A stretch of 16,319 bases of DNA. Origin: Spirochaetaceae bacterium (lineage in GTDB: Bacteria; Spirochaetota; Spirochaetia; Treponematales; Breznakiellaceae). The notes beneath the pieces are model-generated. The model was not told where the DNA came from, ran no database searches, and was given only the letters and a program-made list of their open reading frames with translations. Each line of letters opens with the position of its first letter. Within the stretch, counting starts at the first letter, position 1. The translations under genes and the position numbers were made by a program. This document shows positions 7,188 through 14,243 of the stretch, piece by piece. Location: positions 1-16,319 of the forward strand of contig JAISZQ010000252.1 of NCBI GenBank assembly GCA_031269165.1, given 5' to 3'.

Positions 7188-7330
7188 GAATGGAGTATAA
7201 GAATGGTTCACAGATTGTGCCTGATGACGGCCCAGAGGACGCAGATTTTCCCTCCTTAAGACCCGATTAATCTGTGAAAATCAGGGTAATCCGTGGACAA
7301 ATATTCTTACGTTGTTGACAGTGGATATAA

Positions 7331-7422
7331 GCCTGAGCGGGGTCCCGCTCCAAGCCTGAGCGGGGTCCCGATGCCGGCCTGATCGGGGTCCCGATATAGG
7401 CCTGATCGGGGTCCCGATGCCG
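7331..7422. repeat. Four tandem 23-bp palindromic units
   Basis: Units start at 7331, 7354, 7377 and 7400, and a truncated start is at 7423. Each begins GCCTGA and contains (A)GCGGG-GT-CCCGC(T) or ATCGGG-GT-CCCGAT. Unit 1 has G-C arms (GAGCGGG/CCCGCTC), units 3 and 4 have A-T containing arms (ATCGGG/CCCGAT), and unit 2 is mixed. There are no unique spacers, so this is not a CRISPR array. Confidence 0.85.
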
Positions 7423-7435
7423 GCCTTCTCCATCT

Positions 7436-7505
7436 GGATTGCTTCGCCAACGGCAACTATGTTGCCGCAGGCTCGCAATGACAACCCCCGCCGCGTCATT
7501 GCGGA
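7436..7505. repeat. REP-like module
   Basis: GGATTGCTTCGCC...CGCAATGAC with an inner hairpin ACGGCAAC-TAT-GTTGCCG, followed by an opposed CGTCATTGCGG. It is close to the second module at 4717-4766. Confidence 0.65.
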
Positions 7506-7544
7506 TGGTATGCTATTACCCGTAAGAAGTGTTTCGATCCCGAT

Positions 7545-7581
7545 GCGATGTGTTTTACTTTTTTGGCAAGAAATAAAACAC
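7545..7581 (+). promoter_or_regulatory. Candidate activator site upstream of the EII operon
   Basis: GCGATGTGTTTTAC (7545-7558) is shared with 4810-4823. Here it also forms an inverted repeat: GTGTTTTA (7550-7557) and TAAAACAC (7574-7581) separated by 16 bases. It ends about 127 bp before the -24 element, a typical distance for enhancer-like sites of sigma-54 activators. The protein that binds is inferred to be the LevR-like regulator. Confidence 0.55.
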
Positions 7582-7707
7582 TTTTTGAAACCGTTTTCCG
7601 AAAGAAACAGGCAGAAAGTCTTTGAAATCGGATTTTTGAAGCAGTCTTCATGATTTGCCTCTCACCTCCCCTGCATTCTCATCCCGTCTGTGCATTTGAC
7701 TGTGTTT

Positions 7708-7722
7708 TGGCACGAAATTTGC
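7708..7722 (+). promoter_or_regulatory. Sigma-54 (-24/-12) promoter of the EII operon
   Basis: TGGCACGAAATTTGC has GG (7709-7710) and GC (7721-7722) with the exact 10-base gap and is nearly identical to the ptsH promoter core. The expected start is at about 7733, giving a leader of about 36 nt. Confidence 0.9.
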
Positions 7723-7768
7723 TTAGAACAAGTCTAAACACGTGCGATATTGGAAACAAGGAGACGGT

Positions 7769-8098
7769 ATGAATTTTGAAGAACAGGCAATGCGGCTGAT
7801 TGTCAGCGCGGGAAACGCGAAAAGCGCCGCCATGAACGCCATTGCCCAGGCGAAGCAGGGCAACTGGGACGGAGTACGGGCCGCGCTCGCCGAAAGCGAG
7901 GCCGCGATGACCGCTGCCCACAAGGAACAGACCGACATACTCCAGCGATCGTTGGACGAGCCGGACAAGGGAATGGGGATGCTCATGGTTCACGCTCAGG
8001 ATCACCTCATGACGGCCATCACCGTGATAGATCTGGCGCGGGAATTCTGTATGCTCTATGAAATCATAGGAAAACAAGGAGACGTAAAATGCGAGTAA
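7769..8098 (+). CDS. PTS EIIA, lactose/cellobiose family
   Basis: A 109-residue, helical cytoplasmic protein that relays phosphate from HPr to EIIB. The family motif VHAQDHLM is present; His75 is the phospho-acceptor and Asp78 the metal ligand of the trimer. The ATG at 7769 follows CAAGGAGA with a normal gap; an in-frame ATG at 7742 is too close to the promoter and lacks a ribosome site. It is the first gene of the EII operon and overlaps the EIIB gene by 10 nt. Whether the sugar is cellobiose, chitobiose, lactose or another sugar cannot be told. Confidence 0.93.
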   Translation: MNFEEQAMRLIVSAGNAKSAAMNAIAQAKQGNWDGVRAALAESEAAMTAAHKEQTDILQRSLDEPDKGMGMLMVHAQDHLMTAITVIDLAREFCMLYEIIGKQGDVKCE

Positions 8099-8394
8099 AG
8101 ATTATTTTAGCGTGCGCGGCCGGTATGTCAACCAGTATGCTGACAGACCGGATGAAGAAAGCGGCGGCGGCCAAGTCGCTGGAAGCGGAGATTGCCGCCC
8201 ATCCGGTCAGCGAGCTTCCCACAGAAGCGCCGGGAAGCAACATCATTCTCCTGGGTCCGCAGGTCGGTTACATGAAAGACAAGATCACTCAGGAATTCCC
8301 CGACATCCCGGTACGGGTTGTTGATATGCGGGATTACGGCATGATGAACGGCGAAAAGGTCTTGCAGGACGCGCTGGACATGATTTCCCCATAA
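8089..8394 (+). CDS. PTS EIIB, lactose/cellobiose family
   Basis: A 101-residue protein that receives phosphate from EIIA on Cys9 in the P-loop-like ILACAAGMSTSML and passes it to the sugar carried by EIIC. The length fits the family. The ribosome site AAGGAGA lies inside the EIIA gene and the two reading frames overlap. A small hairpin (CCCC-ATAAAC-GGGG, 8387-8400) spans its stop codon and precedes an 87-nt gap before the EIIC gene. Confidence 0.93.
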   Translation: MRVKIILACAAGMSTSMLTDRMKKAAAAKSLEAEIAAHPVSELPTEAPGSNIILLGPQVGYMKDKITQEFPDIPVRVVDMRDYGMMNGEKVLQDALDMISP

Positions 8395-8485
8395 ACGGGG
8401 ATGAACGGGATTCATAACAACACAATAAGGAGCGCGCATAAATATTTTCGTGTGAGCGTTCTGTATTACCCATTTGGAGGATATG

Positions 8486-9733
8486 ATGAGTTTTAAAGAA
8501 AATGTTCTGCCAAAACTGACCCAGGGGGTCGTGAAATTTTCGGAGAACAAGTACGTGCGGGTTATCTGTTACGGCATGATGGCGATCATGCCAATCAGTC
8601 TTGTTGGCAGTTTGGCGATGATTCTGGCCGGATTTCCCTTTATCCCCGCGCCGGTTCGGGCGGTTTGTACGCTGGGCACCCAGATTGCCAGTAACCTCAT
8701 CACGGTTTATGCGGTTATTGCGCTGTCATCGGTTATGGCCAAGGAATGTAAGCAGGACGCCGTCGCCTCGGTCATCATGGCGGTGGCCTGTTTCTTTATC
8801 CTTACGCCCATTCGTTCTTTCGAGAAGATTCAGGCGATCGAGCTTTCCTATCTGGGATCCAAAGGGATGTTTGTCGGCATCATCGTGTCCATGCTGTCGG
8901 CCCGGTTTTACGCCTTCTTGATGGACAAGCGCATATTTATCCGTATGCCCGAAGCGGTTCCCCGTGGAGTTGCGAAAACCTTTGAGGCCATCGTACCGGG
9001 CTTTATTCTGCTCAGCGCCGCCCTTGTCCTCAATACGCTGTTCCGGCTTACCCCCTTCGGCAATATGCACGACATTGTGTATACGTTCCTGCAAAGGCCG
9101 TTGCAAAATCTGGGAAGTTCCATTTGGTCGGCGGTGCTGCTCATGTTTCTGGCGGAACTGCTCTGGTTCTTTGGCATTCACGGGAGCCTCGTCACCTCCA
9201 GCATCCTCACCGCCCTGTTTGCGACTCAGGCTTACGCGAACATGGAGGCCGTTTCCTCAGGCGCGCAACCGGAATTCATCCTCAATATGTTTTTTATGGA
9301 CTCCTTCAAAGGGCCCCGCGCATTGGCTTTGGCGACGCTGCTTCTTCTCTATTGCCGGAGCGCGCGGCTTAAAGCCGTCGGCAGAGTCGCCATATTTCCC
9401 AGTGTTTTTGGTATCACCGAACCGATGAAATTCGGTATCCCGATGGTGCTCAACCCGTGGCTGCTCATCCCGATGACCTTGTCGGCGGTTATTTCCATTC
9501 TTATTGCATGGGGTGCCACCCTCATCGGGTTTCTGCCCATCGTGAGTCTCAACATTTCCAAGCAGATGCCGCCGATCATTCAAGGGTTCATGGCCGCCGG
9601 GTGGCAGGGCGCGGTGATCCAGGTGATCCAGTATGTGGTGATTGTTCTTCTGTATATTCCGTTCCTGCGTCAGGTTGACCGGATAGAACTTGCTACCGAA
9701 TCTGCGGAAAAGCAAGCCGGTTCCGGGGCTTAG
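8486..9733 (+). CDS. PTS EIIC permease, lactose/cellobiose family
   Basis: A 415-residue inner-membrane protein with about ten hydrophobic segments that transports and phosphorylates the sugar. Family marks are WFFGIHGS in the middle and ITEPMKFGIPMVLNP near residues 310-325, where many relatives have NEP in place of TEP. ATG at 8486 is preferred because GGAGG (8476-8480) is then 5 nt away; ATG at 8483 is the alternative. The last codons are charged and cytoplasmic. The stop is followed after one base by the next start (TAG-T-ATG). Confidence 0.92.
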   Translation: MSFKENVLPKLTQGVVKFSENKYVRVICYGMMAIMPISLVGSLAMILAGFPFIPAPVRAVCTLGTQIASNLITVYAVIALSSVMAKECKQDAVASVIMAVACFFILTPIRSFEKIQAIELSYLGSKGMFVGIIVSMLSARFYAFLMDKRIFIRMPEAVPRGVAKTFEAIVPGFILLSAALVLNTLFRLTPFGNMHDIVYTFLQRPLQNLGSSIWSAVLLMFLAELLWFFGIHGSLVTSSILTALFATQAYANMEAVSSGAQPEFILNMFFMDSFKGPRALALATLLLLYCRSARLKAVGRVAIFPSVFGITEPMKFGIPMVLNPWLLIPMTLSAVISILIAWGATLIGFLPIVSLNISKQMPPIIQGFMAAGWQGAVIQVIQYVVIVLLYIPFLRQVDRIELATESAEKQAGSGA

Positions 9734-9734
9734 T

Positions 9735-10601
9735 ATGGATAGCGGTCTTCCTCGTAGCAGTCTTCCGTTAGAAGGCCGCCTTCCTCTCGAAGGATGTTTT
9801 AACTGCCGGGACCTGGGCGGGTATCCCGGCGCGGACTCCCGGCTCGTACGCCGGGGGCTGGTGTTCCGTTCCGACGCCCTGCACAATCTGACGGAAAGGG
9901 ATCGGGTCTACCTCAAAGGTTTAGGTATCCGGCACGTTATCGACTTTCGTGGTCCCGTCGAAGCGGAAGTGTATCCTGACCGGCTTCCCCCCGATGTGGT
10001 TTACGAAAATTGTAACCCCCATGCGTCTTTAGCGCAACAGGCAAGTGCCGAGCGGGGGAACGACAAGGCCAAGGTGGACAAACTGAACGCCCTTGCGGAA
10101 ACCCCCGAAGGCCGGGATTTTCTCATCAAGAATCAAAACGCGATGGCCGATCAGATGAGGCAATTGGTGAGCAATCCCCATGCGGTCGCCGCCTACCGGC
10201 GTTTTTTTGCCTGTCTCGCCGAAGGAGGTCCGTTGCTTTTTCATTGTCAGGGGGGCAAAGACCGAACCGGCTGGGCCGCCGCGTTGTTTCTCCTTGCGAT
10301 GGGGACAGAACGCCGGATTATCCGGGAAGACTACCTTCTCACGCGGGAGATGAACCGGGAGCGGAACCACAAGCGGATGAACGAATACCGCTGTTATACC
10401 GATCATCCTTTGGTGCTGGAATACCTTGCGGGCCTCATGGACACGCGGGAAACGTACATCGACGCGGCTTTTGACGAGATGGACCGGCTTACGGGGAGTG
10501 CTTCAGACCGGGGGGACTATCTGCGGGCGTATCTGGGGATTACCGATCAGGACCGGGATAGTCTTCGCGCTCAGTATCTTGAGCCGCGTCATGAGGCTTG
10601 A
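9735..10601 (+). CDS. Tyrosine/dual-specificity phosphatase-like protein
   Basis: This encodes 288 residues. FNCRDLGGYPG near the N-terminus, LVFRSDALHNLTERD, IDFRGPVEAE and the catalytic loop HCQGGKDRTG (Cys171, Arg177 of CX5R) mark the Y_phosphatase3 (LipA/PtpB-like) family. No signal peptide is seen, so it is cytoplasmic. The start at 9735 sits one base after the EIIC stop and is probably translationally coupled; an in-frame TTG at 9690 is less likely. Just after the start an LPLEG segment is duplicated (LPLEGRLPLEG). The gene is the last of the EII operon, where a phospho-glycosidase might be expected. It may act on a sugar phosphate, a phosphoinositide-like substrate or a phosphoprotein; the family does not decide this. 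Confidence 0.85.
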   Translation: MDSGLPRSSLPLEGRLPLEGCFNCRDLGGYPGADSRLVRRGLVFRSDALHNLTERDRVYLKGLGIRHVIDFRGPVEAEVYPDRLPPDVVYENCNPHASLAQQASAERGNDKAKVDKLNALAETPEGRDFLIKNQNAMADQMRQLVSNPHAVAAYRRFFACLAEGGPLLFHCQGGKDRTGWAAALFLLAMGTERRIIREDYLLTREMNRERNHKRMNEYRCYTDHPLVLEYLAGLMDTRETYIDAAFDEMDRLTGSASDRGDYLRAYLGITDQDRDSLRAQYLEPRHEA

Positions 10602-10615
10602 TGTGTATTTCAGGT

Positions 10616-10890
10616 GTCATTGCGAGCAAGCGGCAACCGGACGGCAAATTGCCGAGCGAAGCAATCCCGTGGAGGGGCTATCTCGTCTGGATTGCTTCAC
10701 CCTGCGTGTTCGCAATGACAACACCCCCCGTCATTGCAAGTCCCCTGTCATTGCGAGCGTAGCGAAGCAATCCAGTGCGAGGGGCTATCCCGTCTGGATT
10801 GCTTCACCCTGCGTGTTCGCAATGACAACACCCCCCGTCATTGCGAGCGAGCGGCAACCGAGCGGCACATTGCCGAGCGAAGCAATCCAG
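10616..10890. repeat. REP-like repeat cluster between two convergent operons
   Basis: Several GTCATTGCGAGC...GCGAAGCAATCC modules alternate with GGATTGCTTCACC...CGCAATGACA. Two stretches starting with GGGGCTAT at 10674 and 10781 are near-identical and 107 bp apart. The cluster separates the end of the PTS operon from the end of the opposing rarA operon and could stop or stabilise both messages. No separate T-tailed terminator is evident. Confidence 0.8.
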
Positions 10891-10948
10891 ACCCTATTCC
10901 GGTAATTGATAATGTCGTGTTTTTGAGACGCTGTGCGTTCTCTTCCTC

Positions 10949-13258
10949 TCATTTTCCATTATCCATTCCCCCAAAAAAGGTTGCCTTCACCAGTACGCTC
11001 CGCCACCGCCACTCAAGCGGGCCGGACTTTGCCCGTCCGCCGATATGGACCTTCACGTCCGCAAAATCCGCCGCGCCCAGCGTTTCGCGTATAAACGTTC
11101 CCCAGGGTGATTTTTCCGGGTCGAACCAGTGGGCGAGGTCGTTTTCGCCAATGATCCGCTCTTCGCGGTGGTCGATAATCGTAACGGTTGCCTCAGCGGA
11201 AAACCCGGCGGCGGCAAAGGCGGCGGCAACGTCCTCGGCCGTCCACGACCAGCGCGTCCCGGAAGCCCTTTCCTCGGTTGCGGCCCGCAGGGAGACGGGG
11301 CCAAAGAACGTGTCCTCGGCGGCGGCGAGTCGGGCGGCGAGGGCCTCGTCCCCGACAAAGGCCGAGAGCCGCTGACCCATGTACGGCGGCGATTGCAGGG
11401 TAACAACCGAGCCCCCGTCCGCAAGCAGTTCCCGCGCCGCCTGCGCGAAACGGGTAAAGGCCGCGTAGGGGTCTTTTTCGCCGCGCCAGGGTTCCCGCGC
11501 TATGATATGGTCAAACACGCCCGTGTCGAAAAGCGTTTTTGCCTCCTCCTTTGTGGGAAGCGCGATCGAGGGGAGACCGCCCAGTACCCCGATCACCGGC
11601 TTTTCCTCGCCTTCGAGGGAGGCCGCGTAACGGAGCAAGGTCTCTTGCGCCGCCGCGTTCCCCACGAGGCCGCAGGTAAGGCCCTCCGGTGTGCGGCGAA
11701 AACTTTCCCATACAAGAAGGCCGTCTTCGGCGCGGGCGATGAGTACCCGGTCGTGGCGTTTGAGCCCGGCGGCTTCGAGCAGCGCGTCCCGGTCTTGCAA
11801 CAGGACGGCGCTCCGGCCCGACTGGAGGCGGCGGTACCAGCCCTCGGCCCCTCGCTTCTCCATCTGCCACGTGAGTACCTCGCCGTCTCCGGGGAGACCC
11901 CGTTCCCGCGCGGCGGCTTCTTCCATTAACACGGCGGCCTGTACTTCCCGCTTGCGTAACACCTCGTCCCGGATCGTGCCTTCATACCCGACGGCGGACG
12001 GCGTGTAGAAGAGTTTACCCTGCAACACCGAGGGCAGGTACTGCTGGGCCGTCCAGTGTTCGCGGTAGGCGTGGGGATAGACATAGCCCTCGCCGTGGCC
12101 AAAACTTTCTTTGTCGCGGCTGGGGTCGCGCAGATGGTTCGGGACTTCGGCATCTTCTTTGGCGACCTGAGTTGCCGCGTCAAAATAGCCCATCGCGGAG
12201 TTTGATTTGGGGGCGGTGGCAAGGTAGATGCAGGCGTGGGCGAGCGGGAAGTTGCCTTCGGGGAAGCCGATGCGGTCAAAGGACTCGGCGCAGGAAATGA
12301 CAACGGCCAGGGCGTGCGGGTCGGCCATTCCCACGTCCTCGCTTGCGAGGATAATCATGCGCCGGAAGATGAAGGCGGGGTCTTCGCCCGCGGCGACCAT
12401 CTTGGCAAGCCAGTAGAGGGCCGCATCGGGGTCGGAGCCGCGCACGCTCTTGATGAAGGCGGAAATCGTGTCGAAGTGGTAATCGCCGTCTTTGTCGTAG
12501 AGGACGGCCCGGCGTTGGATGCTCTCCTCGGCGGCGGCAAGGCTCACCCGGATTACGTCGCCTTCCGGCGGCGGCCACGAAGGGGGGCTCGTCTCGACGG
12601 CGAGTTCCAGCGCGTTAAGGAGGCTCCGCGCGTCCCCGGAGGACACCTCTACCACGTGTTCCAGCGCGCCCTCGTCGAAGACCACCTGCCACGCGCCGTA
12701 GCCCCGGACGGGATCGGCCACCGCCCGTTGCGCGGCAATCAAGAGGTCGTCCGCAGTGAGGGCTTTGAGTTGGAAGACGCGGCTGCGGCTTACGAGGGCG
12801 CGGTTCACTTCGAAGAAAGGGTTTTCCGTTGTCGCGCCGATAAGGATGACCGTGCCGTTTTCCACCCACGGGAGGAGCGCGTCCTGCTGGGCCTTGTTCC
12901 AGCGGTGGACCTCGTCCACAAACAGAATCGTGCGCTTGTCATAGAGTTTCCGGCGGTCTCCGGCCCGGTCAATCGCCTCGCGGATGTCTTTGATACCGGC
13001 AAGTACGGCGTTGAGGCTTTCAAACGTGGCTTTCGTGGAGTTGGCAATGACTCGCGCAAGGCTCGTCTTTCCCGTTCCCGGCGGCCCGTAGAAGATGACC
13101 GACGAGAGCCGGTCGCGCTGGATGGCCCGCCTGAGCAACCGCCCTTCGCCGACAATGTGATCCTGCCCGATAACGTCGTCAAGGGTCTGGGGCCGCATCC
13201 TGTCCGCGAGCGGCGCCGACGCCCTACCCGCGCCGCCTGACGTGAACAGATCGCTCAT
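10949..13258 (-). CDS. rarA: RarA/MgsA-type AAA+ ATPase fused to a C-terminal methyltransferase-like domain
   Basis: This encodes 769 residues. Residues 1-440 are a complete RarA (replication-associated recombination protein): PLADRMRPQTLDDVIGQDH, Walker A GPPGTGKT (58-65), Walker B ILFVDEVHR (111-119), sensor 1 GATTENP (141-147), SRSRVF (157-162), then the helical oligomerisation part ending at VGYEGTIRDEVLRKRE. RarA proteins are usually about 430-450 residues, so about 325 residues are added. The extra part has a Rossmann-like run: HDRVLIARAEDGLLVW, VFDHIIAREPW (motif-IV-like), LLADGGSVVTLQSPPY. It lacks a clear GxGxG, so it looks like a degenerate SAM-methyltransferase fold. RarA plus unknown C-terminal domain is a known architecture in some bacteria. 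The start has no clear Shine-Dalgarno; in-frame stops upstream exclude an earlier start. It is the last gene of a four-gene minus-strand operon. Confidence 0.9.
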   Translation of the reverse strand: MSDLFTSGGAGRASAPLADRMRPQTLDDVIGQDHIVGEGRLLRRAIQRDRLSSVIFYGPPGTGKTSLARVIANSTKATFESLNAVLAGIKDIREAIDRAGDRRKLYDKRTILFVDEVHRWNKAQQDALLPWVENGTVILIGATTENPFFEVNRALVSRSRVFQLKALTADDLLIAAQRAVADPVRGYGAWQVVFDEGALEHVVEVSSGDARSLLNALELAVETSPPSWPPPEGDVIRVSLAAAEESIQRRAVLYDKDGDYHFDTISAFIKSVRGSDPDAALYWLAKMVAAGEDPAFIFRRMIILASEDVGMADPHALAVVISCAESFDRIGFPEGNFPLAHACIYLATAPKSNSAMGYFDAATQVAKEDAEVPNHLRDPSRDKESFGHGEGYVYPHAYREHWTAQQYLPSVLQGKLFYTPSAVGYEGTIRDEVLRKREVQAAVLMEEAAARERGLPGDGEVLTWQMEKRGAEGWYRRLQSGRSAVLLQDRDALLEAAGLKRHDRVLIARAEDGLLVWESFRRTPEGLTCGLVGNAAAQETLLRYAASLEGEEKPVIGVLGGLPSIALPTKEEAKTLFDTGVFDHIIAREPWRGEKDPYAAFTRFAQAARELLADGGSVVTLQSPPYMGQRLSAFVGDEALAARLAAAEDTFFGPVSLRAATEERASGTRWSWTAEDVAAAFAAAGFSAEATVTIIDHREERIIGENDLAHWFDPEKSPWGTFIRETLGAADFADVKVHIGGRAKSGPLEWRWRSVLVKATFFGGMDNGK

Positions 13259-13288
13259 TACCGGAAAGGCTCAGGCTTCATGCGCCGG

Positions 13289-14215
13289 TCATTCCTCCAT
13301 GTTCCAGCCGCCGCGCAACGACATGAGGCCGCTCCGCTTGGGCTCGGACGAAAGAACGGACGCGAAGATCAAATCGGCACTGACCGCATACATTGCGGTA
13401 ACGCGAACCAGTGCTATCGTTGAAGTGTAGGTCGCCATTGTCGGAGTGCTGACGCTCCAACTCGTCATATTAACTTCCCGGTAACCCCGCGACCGGCCCA
13501 GATACAGCGTGTCGCCGAATGCGGCAAGCGCTCCGGTCAAAGAATCGGCGTCGGCTTTTGAGGTCGCGGTGGAACCGGTCACTTCGTACACGGCACTCTC
13601 CGTGACGGCAATCACTTTACTGGAGGAGAGCTCTATCACGCCCTTGAAGTCTCCGCTTTTAATAGAAGTAAACCCGCTTGTTGCACTTGTCGAGTGGTAC
13701 AAACCGCTGTCTGTTGCCAGATAATAATTATTGCTACCATAATGCGCCGCGCCCTTGAGTAGTCCCGTTACGTCTGCGATGGCGGAGATAGTTGAACCGT
13801 TGTATGCGGCTACCGAATACGAATTGCCGTTCCCCACCGCGATAAACAGCGTGTTGTTCGCGCCAAAAATACCCTGAACGGTTCCCGACACCCCGATGCC
13901 CCCTCCGCCTAACTTTGACAGGGACGGAGAATCTCCCACCGCGATAACATACACATCGTTCCCGACCGTGGCAACATCGCGCGTGTTGTCGGGGGCGGAG
14001 ATTTTTGCCCAGCCGCCTGAGTATTTCCACAACTCGCCGTTTGCGACATACAAATTTCCGGCACTATCCTTGACAATCTTCGACGGCGAGCCTTTTATCA
14101 GCGCGGGCTTCGGCTTCACCTCCTTCGAGATCGCGTCAAAAATCGCGTACTGCTCACAGGAGACAAAGAGACCCACAAAAACACCGATGGCCAAAAACAC
14201 GTTATATTTATTCAT
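13289..14215 (-). CDS. Putative lipoprotein with repetitive beta structure
   Basis: About 308 residues. The N-terminus is a lipoprotein signal (KYNVFLAIGVFVGLFVSC, spirochaete-style lipobox ending at Cys20). After it come many short strands with patterns like NLYVANGELWKYSGG, NDVYVIAVGD, NTLFIAVGNG, NNYYLATDSGLYHST and DTLYLGRSRGYREV. That periodicity suggests a beta-propeller-type fold, but no named family is recognised. ATG at 14215 is preferred to ATG at 14218 because the AGAAGGG ribosome site is then 6 nt away. It lies 28-29 bases after the outer-membrane protein gene, with a similar gap to rarA. Confidence 0.75.
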   Translation of the reverse strand: MNKYNVFLAIGVFVGLFVSCEQYAIFDAISKEVKPKPALIKGSPSKIVKDSAGNLYVANGELWKYSGGWAKISAPDNTRDVATVGNDVYVIAVGDSPSLSKLGGGGIGVSGTVQGIFGANNTLFIAVGNGNSYSVAAYNGSTISAIADVTGLLKGAAHYGSNNYYLATDSGLYHSTSATSGFTSIKSGDFKGVIELSSSKVIAVTESAVYEVTGSTATSKADADSLTGALAAFGDTLYLGRSRGYREVNMTSWSVSTPTMATYTSTIALVRVTAMYAVSADLIFASVLSSEPKRSGLMSLRGGWNMEE

Positions 14216-14243
14216 CATACACCCTTCTCAGACGGACAACTGC

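Larger units (their letters stand above)
6869..7707. other. Long intergenic region rich in repeats
   Basis: No gene is supported here. It holds hairpin repeats (6939-6992, 7141-7187, partial at 7302-7325), a block similar to the right edge of the window (6958-7103), an inverted pair GTCCGCGAATG...CATTCGCGGAC, four 23-bp palindromic units (7331-7422), one REP-like module (7436-7505), and the candidate activator site at 7545-7581. A T-rich run at about 6926-6937 follows a weak hairpin and could end ptsI transcription, but the stem is poor. Confidence 0.7.

Noticed and set aside
7331..7422. CRISPR array
   Set aside because: The whole 23-bp period repeats with no unique spacers, and no cas gene is nearby.
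8387..8486. A third promoter in front of the EIIC gene
   Set aside because: No -24/-12 or clear -35/-10 pair was found; only a small hairpin and a ribosome site are present.
12236..13240. Long plus-strand open frame (334 codons) opposite rarA
   Set aside because: It lies wholly within the well-supported rarA frame and shows no family motif; it is an antisense by-product of GC-rich coding DNA.
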